From: Lineus longissimus
Lineage: Eukaryota > Nemertea > Pilidiophora > Heteronemertea > Lineidae
NCBI RefSeq assembly: GCF_910592395.1
Contig: NC_088323.1
Span: forward strand, 3,658,001 to 3,722,000
Reading direction: 5' to 3'
Length of the DNA: 64,000 nucleotides
Part shown: in pieces, positions 46,567-59,124 of the stretch
How positions within the stretch are numbered: position 1 is the first letter of the stretch
How the letters are laid out: every line of letters begins with the position of its first letter
Made by a program: the position numbers and the translations under genes
The notes under the pieces: generated by a model
What the model was told of the DNA's origin: nothing
What the model saw: the letters and a program-made list of their open reading frames with translations, nothing else
Databases searched by the model: none

Positions 46567-47881
46567 ACATTTCAACAATTTCGTAAATGCATGTATGCAT
46601 GCATAAGGCAAAGTGGTACAATGCTAGCTCTAGTTATAGGCCGAGCAATTTAGACAGCTGCATGGCAGTACATAAAGAGCATAGCTGCACCATCTTGCCG
46701 AACTATTTATTCCTGAATCAGTATCATATTTTATATTTCACCACTGTTCATTTGTACATATTCACACCTTTTGTAATCTTTATAAAAATGTAAATAATCT
46801 TTCGAGGTTTGAGGAATTAACGACCAATCGTGAGTGTGATACTGTCATTTTTATTCATTCATCATGAAATCAATGGAGAGTAGAAAGTGTGCTGATGTCC
46901 TTTCCGATAGGACTTAATACTTATGACAGCGTAACTGCGTATCTGCTGTAGTACATGTTGCCAACCACGGTAGATTCTAGCCATTTAACATAGTCGATTT
47001 GTTCAGCTGATTCACATTAACCACTGGACAAGAGCATTGGTCAGGCCTCCCCTGAGGATAATCTAGGTTTGTGCAACACCACTATATTTTGGTAAATAAT
47101 GTGATCTGGTCACATTCCTGAAATTTACTTAGTACAACCTTTGTCAGAACGACATGAAGAACACTTTACCACACATCAGTATAATTCACCATCTTCCCAT
47201 TTTAAAATCGATTATCATTTCACAAATAAACTAATCTATTTATGAAATATAAACAAGGCCTTGTTATTTTACGCCACGTTGTCCATGAATAATTGATTTA
47301 AGTTTAATACGCGAAGTGATAGTGAAATGCTCATGTGGAGGCTCGACCCTCAAAAGCTATTGGGGCCGACCCGAGGAAGTCACATGACCGTAAGTGAGAG
47401 CACATATATATATATATGTGCACATTGTCTGCTACCCTAATATCACAGTCAAGTGTTTTAAAAATGCATTGCCGACGTGTGTGTCTGGAGAATTCGGTGT
47501 CCGTACATGCATAATCAGGTCGCGAAATGGCATCCAGGCTCAAAGCAGCCGTTAGTAGGTGTTTCAGATGAAACACCGTTTTAATGACCAGGGACTTCCA
47601 GGGCGAATGTGACGTTTGGTTTGTCTTATTAGAAACTGTTATCTAGGTAATTAACGACTGTAAATAATGAATGCATTCGCTATTGTGGAGCTTTATATTT
47701 TTGGAGGTGTTCGCCTAAAATATGGCAGTTTTAGGCACAATACAGTCATCAAATACATGTAGCCATTACATACATCATTATGGCTAAATGGGTAATCGGA
47801 AGAATTTTTAAAAAGAAGCCATGAAGTCCAGATTTTAGCAACAACTGATTCACAGAGTTAGTTTGCATTTTACTCTTGTTA

Positions 47882-49588
47882 TCACGACAGGGAAGGAAGA
47901 TACTGTTGGTCCAACCACTGGTTACACTTTTCCTTGGCTTTTGCCGTAATTGTGGGGTCAAGATCTTCACCTTGTGGCGCCTCATATCGAGGCATATCGG
48001 CATACCTCGAGTCGTACCCGGGCGGCGTGATTTTGAAAGTTTTTTCGCGCATGCGCGGGAATCGATAAGTTCCTAACCCGGGTATGTTCTGTCTCGATGG
48101 CATGGAAGATTCCGTAAACGTATCATCGAGAGCGTAATCTAAGTCCGAGTGAATCATGGGAAACTTTGTTGGCGTCCTGGAACGCGCGGTTTTAGATCTA
48201 TACTTCTCAGAGCTTTGGGTGTTCTCCAAAGACTCCGCAGTACCACTTTTCGAAAGAACGCGATCACTTATTCCAACCTTTTGATATTCCTCCGAACCAG
48301 AACTGCGCGAGTTAAGATTATTACTAGTGTCCGTGTCCAGGAAACCTGAATCTACTCCGTCATCTATGGACGCAAATTTTCCAGAATTCTCCCGGAGTAT
48401 TGTATGTTTCCGGTAACGTGATCCTCTTGTGTCATGATCTGATCGCTGTGAGGGGCGCGGTGCTACATCCCCACTTTTGTCTTGCTCCATTTCCGCCAAA
48501 ATGGCGTCGATGGCCAATTTCGCTTCCTCTGACATATTTGATAGGACCTTTTCAATCCCTGGTTTCTCCATGCTACGGTCGGAGCGGCGCTTTCGCCTGC
48601 GCCGCCTGCCTGAGTTACTTCGCTTTTCTCGAGGTGGCGCATCACTGTCGTCACGAAACACCAGAGACGGCAGTAAAACCCAATCCGATTCTTCGCCCGA
48701 TAAACCAGTCTCTTCTGGTTCTGCACGTGACCTCCGCTTCTCCTGCAACAAACGCCGCCTAGCTTTAGAAGCCGACTGCAATTTTGCGCGCTCCTCGGCA
48801 GATGGATACATGACGTCATCAGTGACGTAACTGTCGCATTTTTTTGATATATCAATAACGTCGATCTCATCAGTGACCCCCTCCGCATCTGATGTACTCG
48901 GACGCCATGTTTTACTCCCAGCATGCTCCATTTCAACGAATTCCATGTCACCACCGTGACTTCGATACCCTGTCCTGTCGGACAGACACCCTAGATTCCT
49001 AATAATCCCACGGCAGGAAGTCAAAGACTGGTCAGTATCCGACACAATACTATCCGCGTACTGTTTCCGACGCCTCCAATCTTGGCCTTCACCCGTACCG
49101 TCGTCCGAAGCATCGCCCAAATCCAACTTGAACCGTACAGAATTCGTCTTCCGTTTAGAACTCTTCCCGCTCTGGGCAATGAGAAGTGACCTATTGAAAT
49201 CGTCCTCGGGTTTTATATCTTGTTCTAAATCCTCTTCTATATGAGTATAAATGTCACTTGAGTTATCATACCGCAGATTATACCTCAGGCTCGAGCGGTG
49301 TGATAGCTTTGGCGTCGCTGGTTTTACATGACTAGAGTTCTGTCGCGGCTCAAATTTCGTATGTTCAACAATATAATCCTTTCCGTGTTTTGTTGTATTG
49401 ACACTGTCCAGTGCTGGCCGTTCAGGCCGTGGTTTTCTATAAGTATTCCCGTAATCATCCTCGACGCGCTGTTCCGGTGGCTTCCTAAGTCTCAGCGTTC
49501 CGTCCCCTCCGCCTCTAGCGCTCTCCCGACTCAGCGTCTCTCCGTACGACGGCTCCCGCTTGGAGCGTTCGCGCTTCTGCGCAGCCAT
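47882..49588 (-). CDS. Single-exon gene for a 568-residue charged, probably disordered protein, unknown function
   Basis: An uninterrupted 569-codon frame, far beyond chance. The ATG at 49588 has a good Kozak context (G at -3 and +4). No signal peptide or membrane span. The sequence is rich in Arg, Lys, Asp, Glu and Ser. It has a basic run at 328-335 (RRRRRKRR, a likely nuclear localisation signal), a likely amphipathic helix at 345-370 (EEAKLAIDAILAEMEQ), another basic helix at 268-288, and a C-terminal block 500-568 (YRFPRMREKTFKITPPGYDS, then KEKCNQWLDQQYLPSL) that looks more ordered and could be the conserved part. I do not recognise a family. It could be a longer spliced gene whose main exon this is, since the C-terminus ends at a plain stop. 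Confidence 0.85.
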   Translation of the reverse strand: MAAQKRERSKREPSYGETLSRESARGGGDGTLRLRKPPEQRVEDDYGNTYRKPRPERPALDSVNTTKHGKDYIVEHTKFEPRQNSSHVKPATPKLSHRSSLRYNLRYDNSSDIYTHIEEDLEQDIKPEDDFNRSLLIAQSGKSSKRKTNSVRFKLDLGDASDDGTGEGQDWRRRKQYADSIVSDTDQSLTSCRGIIRNLGCLSDRTGYRSHGGDMEFVEMEHAGSKTWRPSTSDAEGVTDEIDVIDISKKCDSYVTDDVMYPSAEERAKLQSASKARRRLLQEKRRSRAEPEETGLSGEESDWVLLPSLVFRDDSDAPPREKRSNSGRRRRRKRRSDRSMEKPGIEKVLSNMSEEAKLAIDAILAEMEQDKSGDVAPRPSQRSDHDTRGSRYRKHTILRENSGKFASIDDGVDSGFLDTDTSNNLNSRSSGSEEYQKVGISDRVLSKSGTAESLENTQSSEKYRSKTARSRTPTKFPMIHSDLDYALDDTFTESSMPSRQNIPGLGTYRFPRMREKTFKITPPGYDSRYADMPRYEAPQGEDLDPTITAKAKEKCNQWLDQQYLPSLS

Positions 49589-51417
49589 AGCGACCCTTAG
49601 AATTTTTCACACAAATATTGAACGACCGTATAATCAATCCAATGGTTAGAGAAAAGTGACACAATCTTTAAACAAAATGCTACAAACCACGGGAAAAACC
49701 ATTGATTTGTGTATGTCAATGTTTGAAAAACGATACAACACCAAGAGTAATATTAGGTCACTTATTTACACAGGGTCTCTAACTTAACATATCTTTGCTT
49801 TACTGGTCAATTAGGTAAACCCAAAATTTATCCCTTCTAATGTCTATTGGTCATTCTTAGCCCAATTTTTGATGCCCTATCAATCTAATTGGTCTCGGGT
49901 GTATATCTAATCCTTCCTTCGGCCATGCGATCAAATATCCACAAAACAAATAGAATGATTTTAGTCCCTCCTTAGAAATATAGACCTACTTCATGAAAGC
50001 ATGTTGGTCTGTCCTGTGTACTTGACATCTCACTTCCGCTTCCTAATATTTATCATCCCGATTTCTTCAGACAAAAGTTTATAAAATGGTTTATATCCGT
50101 TCTTCTCCTTTCTGTAATGATCTAGCACTGAATGCAAAGTACTTTCATTACCTCATGCATGGTACTGGGATTGTTGCTATGCATTGAAGTCTCGAACATA
50201 CACTTTCTATACAACAGGCCATCACAGATCACGCCATTCTTTTTGTATTAGTCCCTAATGAGTTGTAACGAGCTAATTAAAGTACTGCATGAATCATCTT
50301 CGTTAAGGTTCAGAAATCACAACCACAGTGCAGTCAATTGTTGTGCTCCATCGATCGTCCAAGACCAGTCGTCTTTATTTACTCTTGACCAAACTCATCA
50401 ATTCCAGTGAATGATTTGAGGTACCTAGGCACAAGCGAAAGCCACTAAAATTCCGAAAGTTGCCAATTTTCCAGTCGAAGCGAACCCTACCGATTCTCCG
50501 CTTCGGTTCTGTATGATGCTCGTGAGCATTCACCAATGTGGTATAGGTATTCCCTCGCGAATTATCCAACTAGGAAATATAGGGTATTAACGACCCAGAC
50601 TTGTCCGCGTGTATTTTGCTGGCTGGCTATTCTTTTGCCCGATGGCAGACGACCTAATTTCAAAACATTTTTGGTCTGCAGAATATCCGTGTGAAGACTT
50701 CTTTTGATTTGCAGCAAAAGGAATAAAACATATCCTCAGCTTTTGTTACAGTGGCGTTTTTCCATGAGTGTGTGGCATTTCTCCTTGACAACAGCGATGA
50801 ACGGCCTTTTTTCGGTCTGCACCTCTATTATCAGCAGACGACGTTCTCCTGAAAAGCGAAGAAGAAAATGACGACAGGGTGAATTCGAATTCGAATTGCT
50901 TCCCAAACCAAGAGTCATAGCCAGGAGTTTCATTGTCTGAACATTACAGCAAAAAAAATCCCTGGTGACAGGTTCCAGGCAAAATGATGATAGCATAGCG
51001 TAATCCAAAAACAGAAATCCAATTAGACGTCGATGGAATGAAACAGCCTTTTTGTAATGCAAATTTAATTAAAACGCAGCTAGGTGTCCAGTTCATTTGC
51101 AAATGCGGTGAAAAATCAATTTATACTTTTCCATCTTTATATCAAACGGATGGATTGAATAACATGTATACTCTGGTGCGGGGATTAGCACATTCGCTTC
51201 GTATTGTGGGAAGGCGGCGAGGTGGCACTATATCGAGTGTGAAAATAAAAAACGGCTAAGAGGCCCTCGTCACAGATTGTATATGTTTGATGTGATACGT
51301 TAAGTCTTGCCTCGGTTTGATCGCAGCGGTCCTTGATGTCGCAACCAAGGACTGCTTGGATTTTACTTGATGGCAAATGTACACCTTGATCCCTTTTTAG
51401 AATAGAAATTAATCGAT

Positions 51418-51514
51418 GGTCCTTGGTTGTGTGATCAAGACCGCTCTGGCGATTTGACCTCAAAGACGCCTGGTCTGCCTTTTCGGCCCACCCGAGCGGT
51501 CTTGACAGGACACT
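51418..51514. repeat. Palindromic short element, copy 2
   Basis: Left arm ggtccttggttgtgtgatca and agaccgctc; right arm cacccgagcggtcttgacag. A further ggtccttg..caaccaaggac piece lies nearby at about 51329-51352. Confidence 0.7.
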
Positions 51515-51753
51515 ATGAACCCGCCAGCTCGGGTTGTTTCTTTAGATGAGACCTGTCGCAAAATGTCCATGAAAAGGTTAATTTTGAACGGCCCGGAAAG
51601 ACAGAAGGCGGAAATAAGTTATCATTTATAAATCTGAGCACTCTCAAGGACACAAGTTGATAGCTCAGGCACAATGGATAGCATCACTATTTAGCGTTAT
51701 TCAAGATGTATGTATGAACCTAGTCTCTTGCCATCTGGCGCTATAATTGGTGT

Positions 51754-52386
51754 GTGTTTTACAATTTACGCCAAATACATGTAGTTGTTCACGGTCCCGT
51801 TGACAAGCTACTCCACTTCCCAGCCGAGTGGAAGTTTACGGCAGGACCCTGGCGTGTGTATTGTTCCCAGTCCGGTTGGTCACAGCTTGACTTCGAGTCA
51901 GGCGCCATCGAAAACAGCAGGATCTTGGGAGTAACACTATGTATGGGTTCACGAACCCCCTCGAACTTCCTACTATACTACGTTGTTGACAATCTTATTT
52001 CAAATCCAATGTTTTGCGGACCAGCGCACGTCATGTCGATTTGGCATAAAACAAGAAGAACTGTCGTGCTAAGTCGAACTCGAATAACCCAAGAAAAGTG
52101 TTCAATAGGATTTTTGCCACGATCTCTCTGCAGGCTAACGACAAGCCTTTTCTTCCCCAGTCATTCCATAATCCTCGAGATCAGGAACGTTTCTGAGTGT
52201 TCACCCTTATTTTTTGGGAACGCTGAAAAATCATTTGACGTGTCTTTGTCTTTCCCCCTTGTAAGGTCTCTCTGCCTGCTGTTTGGAAACACAGAAATAT
52301 GGGTCATAACCCCACATATATTACACCGGTTCGCTTCTCCACTCGGTAGATGGATGAATTATGTTTTTGTGGTCTTTCAGGCCTAA
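51754..52386 (+). CDS. Unassigned 210-codon ORF
   Basis: An open frame of this length is unlikely by chance in this AT-rich DNA. The translation has Cys- and Trp-containing segments (GPWRVYCSQSGWSQLDF, then GVTLCMGS) and hydrophobic stretches but no motif I can name, no clear signal peptide and no splice-supported partner. It may be one exon, a transposon or pseudogene fragment, or chance. Confidence 0.25.
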   Translation: MFYNLRQIHVVVHGPVDKLLHFPAEWKFTAGPWRVYCSQSGWSQLDFESGAIENSRILGVTLCMGSRTPSNFLLYYVVDNLISNPMFCGPAHVMSIWHKTRRTVVLSRTRITQEKCSIGFLPRSLCRLTTSLFFPSHSIILEIRNVSECSPLFFGNAEKSFDVSLSFPLVRSLCLLFGNTEIWVITPHILHRFASPLGRWMNYVFVVFQA

Positions 52387-55300
52387 GTGTTAACACAAAC
52401 GTACGATCGCTAACCCTGTTAGCATTAATAGCACTTGCAATGTTATTCATACCATACATGTAGGCCCGTGATTATTATCCGTTAAACCATAACCAAATAG
52501 ATTCAGATCAAAGGCCTAGGCAAAGTGTTTGAACGCTCTAGGGGCGTCTATGTTTGCGTAGACTTAAAGTCATACGAATCAAAGAGAGAGCGTTCATAAC
52601 TAATTTTTGACTGACTGTCTTTTGTGGAGTTCCTTCCCGAAGGGAGTTCGATTCCCGTTGCCCCGGGGCCCGTTACAGACAGATATGCTAGCTTATCAGC
52701 AGTTGGCGATAATCCTAAAGTCAAGGTATACCGACAACCACGACGATAGATCGGCATGCAGACGGACGCCTTCGGGTAGTGTGTTAAGTCAACTGCGGTA
52801 GGCATGAAGTAGGTCCACTTTAACGCAAAGCCATGAAAGGCGTACATTTTAATATTTATATTGTCATTTCGCGCGGTAACCTTTTGTTTTCCTAGCCAAA
52901 TCGCTCAAGGCTGACCATGCTTTTCAATTCGATATCATTATCACACGCAAGGAATGGTCGGTAGTGAAAATGTCAAATAAGACTGAACGTGGGAATCAAC
53001 GTTTTCTGACATCTTTTAAAGGGACACTTTCTAATGTCGTTGTGATTGTCTGTGGTTGTGATGGTTCACCGACAGGTGGCGCAATCATATAACCAGGTGT
53101 TTGATAGGACCGTTTACAGGACGCAAAGAAGGCCCGATGAGATCCGATCGAATCAACATTTATTCCCTCATGCAAACGACAACTAACCGGTAGTCGTGTG
53201 GACTACCAAGCTGGTTCTATCGGATCTCGGGAGAATCTTACCCTTTTTTGGTACGTAAGCGCTATTCATCGCATGTACGCATAACACCAAGCTCAGACTT
53301 CATTCCTTTGATCATGATGTCTTAAAGTCTGTTATATCGTGACGGGTCAATCTTTTCGCCAATTATTTCCGCCTTCGTTGACAGTAAGCCATACTGACTG
53401 GTCTGAAGGGACCACTTAGTGAGAAGTCAAGAAGGGCCAAAAGGTCGGCTGTGACCAGTCGCACAGGGCTAACACCTTGCACTGAGCTATAAAACTCGGA
53501 TAATAAGACGGATTTAAGAATATTCGATAACCTTACAACCCTAGACTTTTAACTTTAGAGTCCTCGACAATGCGTTAGCCTTTTTTTTCTTGCTAAGTGT
53601 TAGCGTCACCACTAAAAAGCGCCAAAGGCCTACGGCCTACGGGAGGAAAAAAATCTATTAGATAGGGCCTACTTAGTGTTTTTTCAAGATGCCTTTTAGT
53701 ATATCGCAGTCTTTTGCAAAAGGTATCAACGTATCGGCCTGTTATGCTTTATAAGGCTCCTCCCCTCGCGCACTTTACATAAGCTCGGCTATGAAAGGCC
53801 CTGAAGTTTTTATGGATAATCTCCTGCTCGCGGGAATCATCGCAGGTACCTTCAACAAGTATCGATTACTTGCTTTCCGCGCACGAGCAATCTTCTTATT
53901 TCTCTCGGCATCAGCAGTCGCTATTAAAATCGGAGGTCGCAGCGCTAAAAACCTCTCATATACGGGGCGCCGGGTTTATATACGAGCATGATGACATAGC
54001 CATTAATTTAATTGATTGGATCCATTAGTGTCTGATTAATGACATATCCCGTTACACCTGCTGAGTAACTATAGGGTGTTAAAAAATCTGCTTTCATTTT
54101 GAGTACCAAGCGATATCAGATAAGTGTAGTTTACCATGCCATAGAAGTAACCACAGACAGTCTTATTCTTGTTCGGCAATTTACTTGAAGGTCTTCATGT
54201 CTTCCAATGTTTATGATATTTCGAATGATTTTGTTGATTAATTGATTTCAAAAATGAACTTAACGTCATGATTACCTCAAGGTGCCTGTAAAAAGGGGGA
54301 AAAATAGCCAAAATGTATTTTCGCAAAACATCGATTTTTTGCAGTTCCCATGTTAGTTAGTCAGTTAGACACTCTTACTGTATATACATTTATCACTTAC
54401 CGGCAAAATACGTTTACATGTGAAAGTACGGCCTTTCTTCATCGGCTTCCCAGCGCGACATCAAGTAGTATACCCTTCCTCCCTTCCTCACTCCCACTGA
54501 CGACCAAGAACCGGCCGCTGTGGCAAAGTCCCCTCAACTCTCACCCCAACATCACAAAATATCGTCTACACTAAGCCAAGTTAGTAACTGTATTAAGTTT
54601 ATGTACACAAGATTCATAGGCCTTTTGTGGCGATTATTGTTGCATGAAAGAGGATTTATTAGACCCGATGTTAAACCATGCATAGGCTTCGATCGCGTTC
54701 AAGCATACATTCTTGCTAAAATCCAAATGATTTAATCTACCGGATGAAAAAACGTATGTTATGATTCCAAACAGGATATTTTTCAATCTCGCCAGTAGAC
54801 CTGAAGAAGGACGCCGGAAGTACGTATCGGTGAAGTTCATATGGCGCGTAAAGAGGTTAACCAGCACAGAATCTGACGTAACCTATTTGGATTTCGAACA
54901 AGACGTGGCCGGTGTAGAAATAAAAAAATGTTCCCCTGCAAAACGTGTCCGTAACTTTTGTATTCTGACGGATTATGGAACATGGTTCTACAGAGGCCAT
55001 GACAGTCAATAGCTGAGAGATAAAGCATAAATTGTTTCTCGAAGATTCTATCCCTGGGCATATCAACTTCTACACCGGTCTGCATAAAATCAAACCAAGA
55101 CGCTATCATACCCACTGCACCATTCTCACATCGAAAAAAATGCCATGGCCACTTGTTCACTTGGCCGTTATAATACCAGATTAAATGATTGATAAACTTT
55201 TATAAAAATCGGATTAATAAATTCGGTGTTGGACTAATCTTGACAGAGGTCAAGTGCGCTACATCCGTGTCAAAAAGTCAATTAGGCGTACCTGGTATAA

Positions 55301-56604
55301 GACAAATCTAACCATGGACTGTCCAGCGCAAGAGACTCTGATATGGACCTGATATCAGGACATTCAAACCTGCTGCCTGTTGGACTCGCTTCTGTGTTCT
55401 TTTATGCAGTGATCGGCACAGTAAATTGTGATTGGTTCTTTCCAAAAATATCATCTCTTTCAGAAACACGGAGAAACCTAGAGCAACACTAATAACTCTG
55501 TTTCAACGTCAGGATAAGGTGGCATGTTTCCCCAGGATGACTAGGAAAAAGTTGCCTGTGTGAAGCGGCCTTAATCCCTGAACCCAATCATTTCCTCGTA
55601 GTGTGATATAGAAGGACGAGGTATCGCCATCTCCGAGCGATATTGTCAACCAAAGTTCGGCTGCAAACGCATTCACTAACAATTGTGCTTGTTCGGGTTT
55701 TTTCCGTTTCCAAAAAGTGACCTAATTGTCCTTATCGCTCGGTAACCACCTTTTTTGTGCTAAAGCGTGACTGTAGTTTACTCTGGAGATAAACTACGTG
55801 CCACACTGTACTTCTGTTCAGCAACTTACACACACAACAGGTTACATACAACTCCGCAGTCCTGTCCTGCACTTTGATAGTCAATATCATCTGCTTGCAT
55901 GTTCCATACTTTTACGCCAATACATTGATGCAACAGATGCTAGGATTACGCAAGACATCAAAGACAAAGTCACAACTAGGAGAAGTTGTCTCTGGAAACC
56001 ATCTTCGTGAACGTGGAGTCATACGTTTAGTTCCTTTGTTCACTCCGCGGCAGCAGCACTAGGAGTACTACTTGAGCCTCACTACCTCCGCGCCTATCCG
56101 GATACGCCAATGTGGATGGAAACTCTCCCGAATGGGTGGTTTTATTCGATAGTTTTCTTCTGATTTTTTTGCTGACGTTTAAAACAATTGAAACCCATTC
56201 ACATATTTCGTTATCTATACACCACACGGGTATTCCATTGATATACATACTAGTTTAAACCGTAGTTGCAGGACAATAATCGACATCTTGCTTAATATGT
56301 GACCAAAACCGCTAGTCTGTGGCGGGTGTCATCGAAGGTGCCTGCAATCTTATATACTTGGTCGACGCTGCAGCGAAACGATTTGCCATCGCTGCACTGC
56401 CCGTAGATTGGCCATCTTTCTTTCGCTCACGGCAGCTATGTATCACACGTTTATGCAATAGAAATTGTCAGTCTGTGGTCTTGATATTAGATAGGATGAG
56501 AGATTCTGATGTTTACCAAAACGGAACCACCCGGGGGACCAATGACAGTAATCTTTAGTTAGCGTAACAGCGTTCGGTTAGATCGCTCTTCCACTTTCTC
56601 GCTA

Positions 56605-57009
56605 GTGACTCTATTCTTGAACGCTATGGTTGCTATGATCCAGTACCAAGCGGATACAGCACAGTTGTTCAATCGATACAGCATCCCTATGACGTCAGAC
56701 CAATGGGACCGGAGTACGAATCGCAGCGCGCGCCAGACGGCTAGCTCTGCATCGTCATTGATTGTAAGCGAAGCATGGTTTCTGTGGAAAGATGTAAGCC
56801 CTGAAACTGATTCATTCTCAATGTGGCGTCGCTTCAAAATGCCTCAGAGTCGGCTCATGAAACCCTTAGTGGTTTTAGCATTACCGGGAATGTATCTCTT
56901 TTATAAATATAACCAGTACAAACGCCAACAAGCGGAGCAGCATCGACGGAAGGTCACAGAAAAAGAACTCCAGCATCTCAATCAGAAAATTGTGAGTAGC
57001 AGCAACTAG
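56605..57009 (+). CDS. Candidate small single-pass membrane protein
   Basis: The open frame is 134 codons, but only the last 62 (from ATG 56821, MWRRFKMPQSRLMKPL) look like a protein. It has a basic N-terminus, one membrane span (LVVLALPGMYLFY), then a basic, Gln/Glu-rich coiled-coil-like tail (YKRQQAEQHRRKVTEKELQH). This plan is common in small mitochondrial membrane proteins such as PIGBOS or assembly factors; that likeness is one of layout only, not proven homology. The upstream 72 codons are less convincing, so 56821 may be the true start. An overlapping minus-strand ORF (56559-56837) is a shadow. Confidence 0.5.
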   Translation: MTLFLNAMVAMIQYQADTAQLFNRYSIPMTSDQWDRSTNRSARQTASSASSLIVSEAWFLWKDVSPETDSFSMWRRFKMPQSRLMKPLVVLALPGMYLFYKYNQYKRQQAEQHRRKVTEKELQHLNQKIVSSSN

Positions 57010-57289
57010 CGTTCTTCAATGCATCTTCTAAGCATGTGTGCCTTGTAGATTTCATTTTATGTAGTATCTGGTTGTTAGAGAGATGCAACTGACAACGGTT
57101 GCGTCAGAGATCAGTGCAAGGAAAATTGTCTTAATTTGATGATGAGAGAATTTCACATCGCTGGGATTTGGTGTTAAATTGAGTTGTTGGTTATCTAACG
57201 TTTCTCGAGACCCTGGTGACCTGGTTTGTACTTTAAGCTTTGGTATTGAATTCTTGAATACGTGATTACATTTAAAGTTTTGGATAAGT

Positions 57290-57590
57290 CTAGTATGGCT
57301 TGAACTGATGACATAATGCTTGATGGATAGACCTAATCAAGTGGAAAGACACTTAATTTGGTGACATTAACGAGTGGATCTGGTGACACGGAACTTTATA
57401 TGGTGATATTAAGTAGAACTTGATCTGATGACATCAAGTGCATGAAGATCTGGTTGCATTACATGTATTTAGTTGAACTATATTTGTGACATCAAGTTGA
57501 ACTAGACCTGGTTTCATTAGAGAGGAACTAGATCTGGTGACATTATTTAGTGGAGCTAAAACTGCTGACATTATTATGCGGAACTTGTAA
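57290..57590. repeat. Degenerate tandem array (gaactagatctggtgacatta-like)
   Basis: About eight diverged units of 30-45 bp built around aact(a/t)gatctg and gtgacatta, just after the small membrane-protein gene. Confidence 0.65.
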
Positions 57591-58137
57591 AAGCCTCCTA
57601 TTGTCTGACGTTGGTATCAAGAACTAGACAAGGTTTTATGGTATTGCTTCCACGTTCTCAGTCCTCACTTATTCCTGGCATGATCTTGCACACTTCTACC
57701 CTAATTTCCTCAAATCCGTCGAGCTCATTGTTTCGCCATTCTAATCACAACTCTATCGATCTCCTTGATTTTGCTATTTGCTCCGATCAATGGAGCTTTA
57801 CGCTGGATAAAACCAATCCATTTGCTGATTGATTTTTCGCACCGAAGAATCAATACACTGTTTGTCGCTGGGGATAGCAAAAGTTTGACATTTGAAATTT
57901 TTGTTGAAATCAAACCCAGAGGTCTTCAATTTCTCCCATTCATTGATGATAACGAACTATGAACTAATTTTAGATTTGAATTCCACAGCCTTAGGAATTT
58001 TAATGGTTTAGTTTCCGTCTCTGCCTTTCCTCGGTTCCTGAAGAGAGATACACTCAGTCTATATGTTTTTATCAAAGACGTGATGTATTCCGAATGATAA
58101 GTCTGACAAGTTTTAGACAAACTACTATTTGCCGTCT

Positions 58138-58460
58138 GAATCAATTTCTCCTGTGTTTGCTCATTTTTGGATCGATTTCTTCACATAGGACAATCAATAA
58201 GAAAAGCAGCTGGACGGAGCTGATAAAATGTCTTCTTGACCCTGCTAGATACCCTTTGAACACAAAGACAAGGTTTTCCCCTTGGCCGTACCTGAAAAAA
58301 GATGTCAAGGCTCTATTTTTCTTTATAACTGGATACTAAACAGACAAAAAAGTGCACTCGCGCTCGACTTTGACTAAAAGTCTTCTATCAGCTCTGTGCA
58401 GTTGTAAGTCCTATTGATTCGCCTGTGTGAAAAATCAATCCGAAAAAGAGCAAACGCAAG
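58138..58460. repeat. Diverged inverted repeat (~95-bp arms)
   Basis: 58148-58242 (ctcctgtgtttgctcatttt, then cggagctgataaaatgtctt) matches the reverse complement of about 58370-58458 with mismatches. A related piece (gattgatttttcgcaccg, then aagaatcaat) lies at about 57827-57854, so this is a small repeat family. Confidence 0.6.
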
Positions 58461-59124
58461 CTGCCAGTGTCTGAAGTTATGGATTCTGATGGCAAATAAT
58501 AGTGTTGTTCTCTCTTGTTTATAACTTATTGGACTTATCCCTGAAAAAAACTCGCCTCTTCTGAACACCATGGACGAAAAATGTCATAGCTGCGTTTGGC
58601 TATAAATTAGAAATAATGGCACGGAATTAGAATAATGATAACACAATTCATAAATCATGTAACACGTTTTTAAGATGCCTCAATTAAGACACGAGACAGT
58701 TGCCATAAAGTATTCTATCAGATTCAAGGGAAGATATAAAAAAAACTGGTTGGTTGTTCGAATTATGGACTACGTTATAAATAGGGTTTAAGTTGGCATA
58801 CCAATACCGAAGAGAAAGTGAAAAATGGTAATATACGATTTGTAAATAAAACACTTGCCAATCGAGTATGCACACACTCGACATGCACACAATGCTGTTA
58901 TTATAGACCAATCATTCGCATTACACAACTGTCAATGCAGCGCTAGCCACTTGTTTGCCTTTTGTTGCAACTCAAATAAAAATATCGCGCAGCGAGAAAT
59001 CAATCAAATACGATAATAATTGGACGTTGAATCAACTTCCAGTGGATGGGTGGAAAAAGTGGCTGTGTCCGGCGTGGTATTGGGTCACATAAGCTTGATT
59101 TACAGAATTTGCCGAGGTGGACTG

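Larger units (their letters stand above)
45819..47881. other. Convergent intergenic region (integrin + / orphan gene -)
   Basis: It contains the integrin poly(A) signal, a G-rich minisatellite and a short TA palindrome (47401-47423). It should hold the 3'UTR of the minus-strand gene; a minus-strand AATAAA (tttatt on +) lies at 46850-46855, but the true end is unknown. Confidence 0.6.
49589..56604. other. Largely non-coding 7.0-kb stretch
   Basis: The promoter of the minus-strand gene should lie just above 49588; no TATA box is evident. It contains a palindromic repeat copy at 51418-51514 and one unexplained ORF (51754-52386). Nothing else supported. Confidence 0.5.

Noticed and set aside
47401-47423. 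Perfect short palindrome of TA repeats
   Set aside because: Simple-sequence palindrome without further structure.
48463-48954. 163-codon minus-strand ORF inside the 568-residue gene
   Set aside because: It overlaps the much longer and better frame; a shadow.
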